Of a stretch of 17,083 nucleotides of DNA, positions 15,196 through 17,083 are shown piece by piece. The translations under genes and the position numbers were made by a program. The DNA comes from JBCDIQ01 sp039024295 (GTDB lineage: Bacteria > Bacteroidota > Bacteroidia > J057). The stretch is taken from contig JBCDIQ010000083.1 of NCBI GenBank assembly GCA_039024295.1, positions 1 through 17,083 of the forward strand, read 5' to 3'. The notes under the pieces were generated by a model. It did not search any database, was not told the DNA's origin, and saw only the letters and a list, made by a program, of their open reading frames with translations. Within the stretch, counting starts at the first letter, position 1; each line of letters begins with the position of its first letter.

Positions 15196-15957
15196 TTAAA
15201 GTGCCTTCAGAATATCTACAAAATCCCGGCTTTTGAGGCTTGCCCCGCCGATCAGCCCCCCATCAATATCTCCCTGAGAAAAAAGCTCGGCTGCATTTCC
15301 GGGTTTCACACTACCTCCGTATAGGATGGTCGTATTATCTGCGATTTCCGCTCCATACTTTTCGGTGAGCAAGCCACGGACATACGAATGTACCTCTTGG
15401 GCTTGGGCCGGAGTTGCAGTTTTACCCGTACCAATTGCCCAGACAGGTTCGTAAGCCAAAATCACCTGACCATAATCTGCACCAGATACATGAAATGTCC
15501 CCTCTTCTACCTGGGACCTGACCACTTCCAACGTTTTTCCAGCTTCTCTATGATCCAATGTTTCTCCAAAACAATACACTACCTCTAGGCCATAGGAAAA
15601 GGCCTGATCAATTTTTGCAGCCAGTAACGCATTATCTTCTCCGAAGTATTGCCTCCGCTCGCTATGACCTAGAATGACATGACTTACACCAACTGAGTTA
15701 AGCATGGCCCCTGAAATCTCACCTGTATAAGCTCCTTTTGGCTCGTGGTGCATATTTTGAGCAGCAACCATTACCTTAGGATGGTCCTTGGTAAGGTGAA
15801 CCACTGAGGGCAAAAAAGGAAAAGATGGGCCGAACATCACCAAGCCTTCACCCTGATATTCATCCTGTGACATGTGGAGCACTTCACTCACGAGCTTCTG
15901 GGCTTCCTGTAGGTCAAGGTTCATTTTCCAGTTTCCGGCAGCAATTTTTTTACGCAT
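15196..15957 (-). CDS. tpiA: Triosephosphate isomerase
   Basis: This 253-residue cytoplasmic enzyme interconverts dihydroxyacetone phosphate and glyceraldehyde 3-phosphate in glycolysis and gluconeogenesis. It has the full family length. Catalytic residues are all visible: Asn9 and Lys11 in 'GNWKMN', His98 in 'GHSERR', Glu170 in 'AYEPVWAIGTGKTATP' (with the mobile loop 6 following), and the phosphate-binding 'YGGSV' at 213-217 and 'GLIGGASL' at 234-241. The start ATG lies 10 bases after the stop of lgt, so the two are probably one transcript. The gene converges on the permease gene with only 15 bases between the two stops. Confidence 0.98.
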   Translation of the reverse strand: MRKKIAAGNWKMNLDLQEAQKLVSEVLHMSQDEYQGEGLVMFGPSFPFLPSVVHLTKDHPKVMVAAQNMHHEPKGAYTGEISGAMLNSVGVSHVILGHSERRQYFGEDNALLAAKIDQAFSYGLEVVYCFGETLDHREAGKTLEVVRSQVEEGTFHVSGADYGQVILAYEPVWAIGTGKTATPAQAQEVHSYVRGLLTEKYGAEIADNTTILYGGSVKPGNAAELFSQGDIDGGLIGGASLKSRDFVDILKAL

Positions 15958-15967
15958 GAAATAGAGA

Positions 15968-16837
15968 TTAGGAATTATGATTAGGTGAGAGGGAGGGATT
16001 TTTTCTAAAAATGAGGTAGAGGCCTATGAAAACAAAAGGAATACTGAGAATCTGTCCCATGTTCAAGGGGAGCCCATCTTCAAATGCCACCTGGTTTTCC
16101 TTGAGAAACTCGATGAAAAATCGGGCCACGAATGTCATGAACAAGAATACGCCAATCATCAATCCAGGCTTGGGACGATAATTAGCTCTCTGGTATACAA
16201 CAAAGATGGCTATTCCCGTCAGCAAATAGCATAATGCTTCCAACAGCTGGGTAGGAAAACGAGGAACATGCCCGCCATACAATTGATAGGCCTCCATTAA
16301 AGCTGGATCATGGGTAAGGGGCTGAAGGTAGCGGTCAAGGTGGCAATGGGTGAACACAAATCCCAAAGATGAATCCGTAGGACGTCCTACAATCTCATGG
16401 TTAAACAGATTGCCGAGCCGAACCATAGCGGCCCCTATTGCGGTAGGCAAGCATAACCGATCCGTGAACCAGATCAGCGGCTTTTTTTTCACCTTACGAG
16501 CAAACAGGTACAAGGCAACTGTCATTCCCAATCCCCCTCCATGACTGGCCAGCCCTCCTTTCCATATCATGGGAATTTCAAGTGGATTACTTAAATAATA
16601 GGCAGGGTCATAAAATAGGACATGCCCCAAACGTGCGCCAATGACCGTCCCCGCAATCATGTAGAGTAACAAATTGTCCAGCCACGCTTCAGGTTGATCT
16701 TCTTTACGAAACATCCACCTTACAAAGTAGTACCCCAGCAGAAAGGCAGCCGCAAATAATAATCCGTACCACCGGGGAGCAAGGAACCCAAGGCGAAAAA
16801 CCTCTGGCTCAACATCCCATACAATGTATCCTAACAT
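15968..16837 (-). CDS. lgt: Prolipoprotein diacylglyceryl transferase
   Basis: This 289-residue inner-membrane enzyme transfers diacylglycerol from phosphatidylglycerol to the lipobox Cys of prolipoproteins, the first step of bacterial lipoprotein maturation. Visible family features are about seven hydrophobic segments, 'GARLGHVLFYDP' at 67-78, 'SHGGGLG' at 98-104 (His99, equivalent to the essential His of the E. coli enzyme), the Lgt signature 'RLGNLFNHEIVGRP' at 140-153, and 'ARFFIEFLKENQ' at 238-249 with Arg239 and Glu243. The opening 'MLGYIVWDVEPEVF' is typical of Bacteroidota Lgt and supports the start. The 200-odd bases upstream contain A/T-rich tracts and a TTTTTTCGAAAAAA palindrome (16882-16895), but no promoter I can name. 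Confidence 0.97.
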   Translation of the reverse strand: MLGYIVWDVEPEVFRLGFLAPRWYGLLFAAAFLLGYYFVRWMFRKEDQPEAWLDNLLLYMIAGTVIGARLGHVLFYDPAYYLSNPLEIPMIWKGGLASHGGGLGMTVALYLFARKVKKKPLIWFTDRLCLPTAIGAAMVRLGNLFNHEIVGRPTDSSLGFVFTHCHLDRYLQPLTHDPALMEAYQLYGGHVPRFPTQLLEALCYLLTGIAIFVVYQRANYRPKPGLMIGVFLFMTFVARFFIEFLKENQVAFEDGLPLNMGQILSIPFVFIGLYLIFRKNPSLSPNHNS

Positions 16838-16994
16838 AGGCTTTCAATAGGAATCTGAACAAAGCTAAACCTCCCATCCGTTTTTTTCGAAAAAAGGCGA
16901 TATTTTTTTGCCTTATGGTTATTTTATTCTCTCGATTTGAAGCAACAAAATCTACACAAGCAGGTTCTTTTTAGCTCTTCCTCAATTTTGAATC

Positions 16995-17044
16995 AAAAAA
17001 AAACTAGGGGATTCAATCCCGAATTTCAGGAGAATCAACCCTAG
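16995..17044 (-). terminator. Minus-strand intrinsic terminator upstream of lgt
   Basis: Read on the minus strand, CTAGGG-TT-GATTC pairs with GAATC-CCCTAG (6 + 5 base pairs with a two-base bulge, 17-base loop; plus-strand arms 17004-17014 and 17032-17044) and is followed at once by nine T residues (plus-strand A run 16995-17003). This should end a minus-strand transcript entering from beyond the right edge and so separate it from lgt. Confidence 0.6.
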
Positions 17045-17083
17045 CCCTTGCTCTTGTAGTCCGTGACTTCTGTCTCGGACAAT
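17041..17083 (-). CDS. Possible 3' end of an unidentified minus-strand gene
   Basis: Reading the minus strand from 17082, one frame gives '...LSETEVTDYKSKG' and then TAG (17043-17041). A hydrophilic, charged tail ending directly at an intrinsic terminator is what the C-terminus of a real protein would look like. Only 13 codons are visible, so the product cannot be named. A hairpin (GTCCGTGAC at 17059-17067 and GTCTCGGAC at 17072-17080, one mismatch) lies in the same stretch, so a repeat or RNA element is the alternative. Confidence 0.35.
   Translation of the reverse strand, partial: LSETEVTDYKSKG

Noticed and set aside
15180..15196. Hairpin ACAGC...GCTGT between the convergent permease and tpiA genes
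   Set aside because: It has a 5-base-pair stem with a 7-base loop and no T tract on either strand; not convincing as a bidirectional terminator.
17004..17044. 'GGGATTCAATCCC' considered as a tRNA T-arm
   Set aside because: Loop size and stem do not fit a T-arm and no other cloverleaf arms are present; a minus-strand terminator explains it better.

Overview
The window comes from a member of the Bacteroidota. The grounds are three very large secreted proteins with SprB-type repeats, a PKD domain and type IX secretion (T9SS) type A C-terminal sorting domains, start codons without clear Shine-Dalgarno sequences, and Bacteroidota-like versions of lgt and tpiA. Nothing in the sequence fixes the genus; a Saprospiria- or Cytophagia-like organism would fit.

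Layout. (1) Bases 1-1520 hold a caspase-like (peptidase C14) protein with four about 40-residue helical repeats and a C-terminal membrane anchor. Its reading frame stays caspase-like upstream of the only plausible start and then hits a stop at 87-89, so the first part of the catalytic fold is missing. (2) Bases 1669-12774 hold a head-to-tail array of three paralogous secreted proteins of 1157-1161 residues. Each has the same domain order: signal peptide, a 15-cysteine N-terminal domain, two SprB-like repeats, an SdrD-B-like domain, a CARDB/DUF11-like domain, a 'DPNDK...PIITNT' domain, PKD, and a T9SS sorting domain. Each gene is followed at once by a copy of a palindromic intergenic element. 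The first two copies are followed by strong intrinsic terminators; the third is not. (3) Bases 12963-15180 hold two ABC-3 family divalent-metal permeases. The first is fused to a DtxR/MntR-like winged helix and metal-binding domain. No ATPase or substrate-binding protein is in the window. (4) On the minus strand lie lgt and tpiA, probably co-transcribed and convergent with the permeases. The far right edge holds a minus-strand terminator and what looks like the last codons of another minus-strand gene.

How the parts relate. The three large proteins are probably exported by the Sec system and then by the T9SS to the cell surface or medium, where they may act in adhesion or as structural proteins; the ligand is unknown. 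The permease pair would import Mn, Zn or Fe, and the fused regulator-like domain could report cytoplasmic metal to the transporter. lgt and tpiA are housekeeping genes. The main points of interest are the mosaic paralog array with its co-duplicated palindromic element, the permease-DtxR fusion, and the truncated caspase. I do not see a clear-cut new multi-gene defence or biosynthetic system.
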